From the NCBI GenBank assembly GCA_945861995.1, contig CAMAWZ010000141.1:1-6342 (forward strand): 6,342 nt of DNA. Reading direction: 5' to 3'. Numbering within the stretch: position 1 is the first letter of the stretch; each line of letters begins with the position of its first letter. The notes below the pieces were generated by a model. That model saw nothing but the letters and a program-made list of their open reading frames with translations, was not told the DNA's origin and did no database searches. Made by a program: the position numbers and the translations under genes. This document shows, one piece after another, positions 5,727 to 6,342 of this stretch. This stretch comes from Pseudorhodobacter antarcticus. GTDB taxonomy: Bacteria > Pseudomonadota > Alphaproteobacteria > Rhodobacterales > Rhodobacteraceae.

Positions 5727-6342
5727 ATGCTGGGGTTCGGGGCGCTGACGCGCAAACTGTTTGGCACGCCAAACGATCGCTTGGTCAAATCTGTTCGGCC
5801 ACTCGTGGACAAGATCAACGCTTTGGAGGCAGAATATGCCGCCCTCAGCGACGAGGGGATCAAGGCCAAGACCGCCGAGTTCCAAGCGAGGGTGCAGACA
5901 GGCGGGGAAAGCCTTGATGCAATTTTGCCCGAAGCCTTTGCCAATTGCCGCGAGGGGGCCCGCCGCGCGCTGGGTCTGCGCGCCTTTGATGTGCAACTGA
6001 TGGGCGGGATTTTCCTGCACCAAGGCAACATCGCCGAAATGCGCACGGGCGAGGGCAAAACGCTGGTCGCGACCTTTCCCGCCTATTTGAACGCGCTGAC
6101 AGGGCGCGGCGTGCATGTCGTGACGGTGAACGATTATCTGGCCCGCCGCGATGCGGAATGGATGGGCAAAGTGTATGGCGCCCTTGGCCTGACCACAGGC
6201 GTTGTGGTGCCGTTTCAGGGCGACGGCGAAAAGCGCGCCGCCTACCGCGCCGACATCACCTACACCACCAATAACGAACTTGGCTTTGACTATCTGCGCG
6301 ATAACATGAAGGGCAATTTGGATGATATGGCCCAGCGCGGCC
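5727..6342 (+). CDS. secA: Protein translocase ATPase SecA (N-terminal part, cut by window end)
   Basis: SecA is the ATPase motor that pushes unfolded preproteins through the SecYEG channel in the inner membrane. The first 205 codons are open to the right edge. Residues 1-13 ([13 protein letters not shown]) match the usual amphipathic SecA start. The first nucleotide-binding domain follows, with its Q-motif Gln at about 90 in [14 protein letters not shown], Walker A MRTGEGKT (105-112), [16 protein letters not shown] (131-146) and [13 protein letters not shown] (182-194). The Walker B region, preprotein-binding domain and C-terminal tail lie beyond the window. The ATG at 5727 has GAGG at 5718-5721, five bases away. 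The gene diverges from the periplasmic isomerase gene, across a 178-base region they share for regulation. No secM-like leader peptide gene was apparent upstream. Confidence 0.97.
   Translation, partial: MLGFGALTRKLFGTPNDRLVKSVRPLVDKINALEAEYAALSDEGIKAKTAEFQARVQTGGESLDAILPEAFANCREGARRALGLRAFDVQLMGGIFLHQGNIAEMRTGEGKTLVATFPAYLNALTGRGVHVVTVNDYLARRDAEWMGKVYGALGLTTGVVVPFQGDGEKRAAYRADITYTTNNELGFDYLRDNMKGNLDDMAQRG

Noticed and set aside
5418..6116. Minus-strand frame (232 aa) spanning the isomerase start, the intergenic region and early secA
   Set aside because: It overlaps two well-supported genes and the regulatory region, and shows no domain.
1..6342. Mobile element, CRISPR array, tRNA, rRNA, riboswitch or novel multi-gene system
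   Set aside because: No long terminal repeats, transposase or integrase motifs, regularly spaced repeats, or recognisable RNA gene folds were seen. Nearly all the sequence is accounted for by housekeeping genes.

Overview
The window is a core-genome segment that looks alphaproteobacterial, most likely order Rhodobacterales (Rhodobacter/Roseobacter group). The reasons are the IF2 N-terminus (GKKPLGLGG..., [19 protein letters not shown]), the ArgJ C-terminus ending ...YIEINADYRS, the moderately GC-rich coding style, and the neighbourhood of secA, a parvulin gene, argJ and mutT, which from memory is a familiar order in this group. The taxonomic call is inference; no search was run.

Layout, left to right: (1) 13-2604, plus strand: infB, complete, encoding translation initiation factor IF2 (863 aa). 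The first bases may hold the last codons of an upstream gene. (2) 2627-2656: a strong, symmetrical hairpin that can act as a Rho-independent terminator on both strands, between infB and the convergent minus-strand group. (3) 2681-2824, minus: an unrecognised 47-aa small protein gene with a good ribosome binding site and a small inverted repeat just upstream. (4) 2928-3326, minus: a MutT-type Nudix hydrolase starting at TTG and overlapping the end of argJ by 4 bases. (5) 3323-4645, minus: argJ, with an N-terminal extension rich in Lys and Ala. (6) 4685-5548, minus: an exported parvulin-type peptidyl-prolyl isomerase. (7) 5549-5726: a 178-base divergent intergenic region with candidate promoters, a short hairpin and a four-copy hexamer repeat. 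(8) 5727 to the right edge, plus: the first 205 codons of secA, cut by the window end.

The minus-strand genes probably form one transcription unit (isomerase, argJ, mutT, perhaps the small gene), given gaps of 39 bases, a 4-base overlap and 103 bases. secA diverges from it. The exported foldase beside the Sec translocase motor makes functional sense: SecA drives export and the isomerase can help exported proteins fold in the periplasm. argJ (arginine biosynthesis) and mutT (nucleotide pool cleaning) are housekeeping genes with no obvious functional link to them.

I found no mobile element, CRISPR array, tRNA, rRNA or recognisable defence or novel multi-gene system. The items most worth a second look are the 47-aa gene with its upstream repeat, the ArgJ N-terminal extension, and the overlapping sequence elements around the infB terminator.
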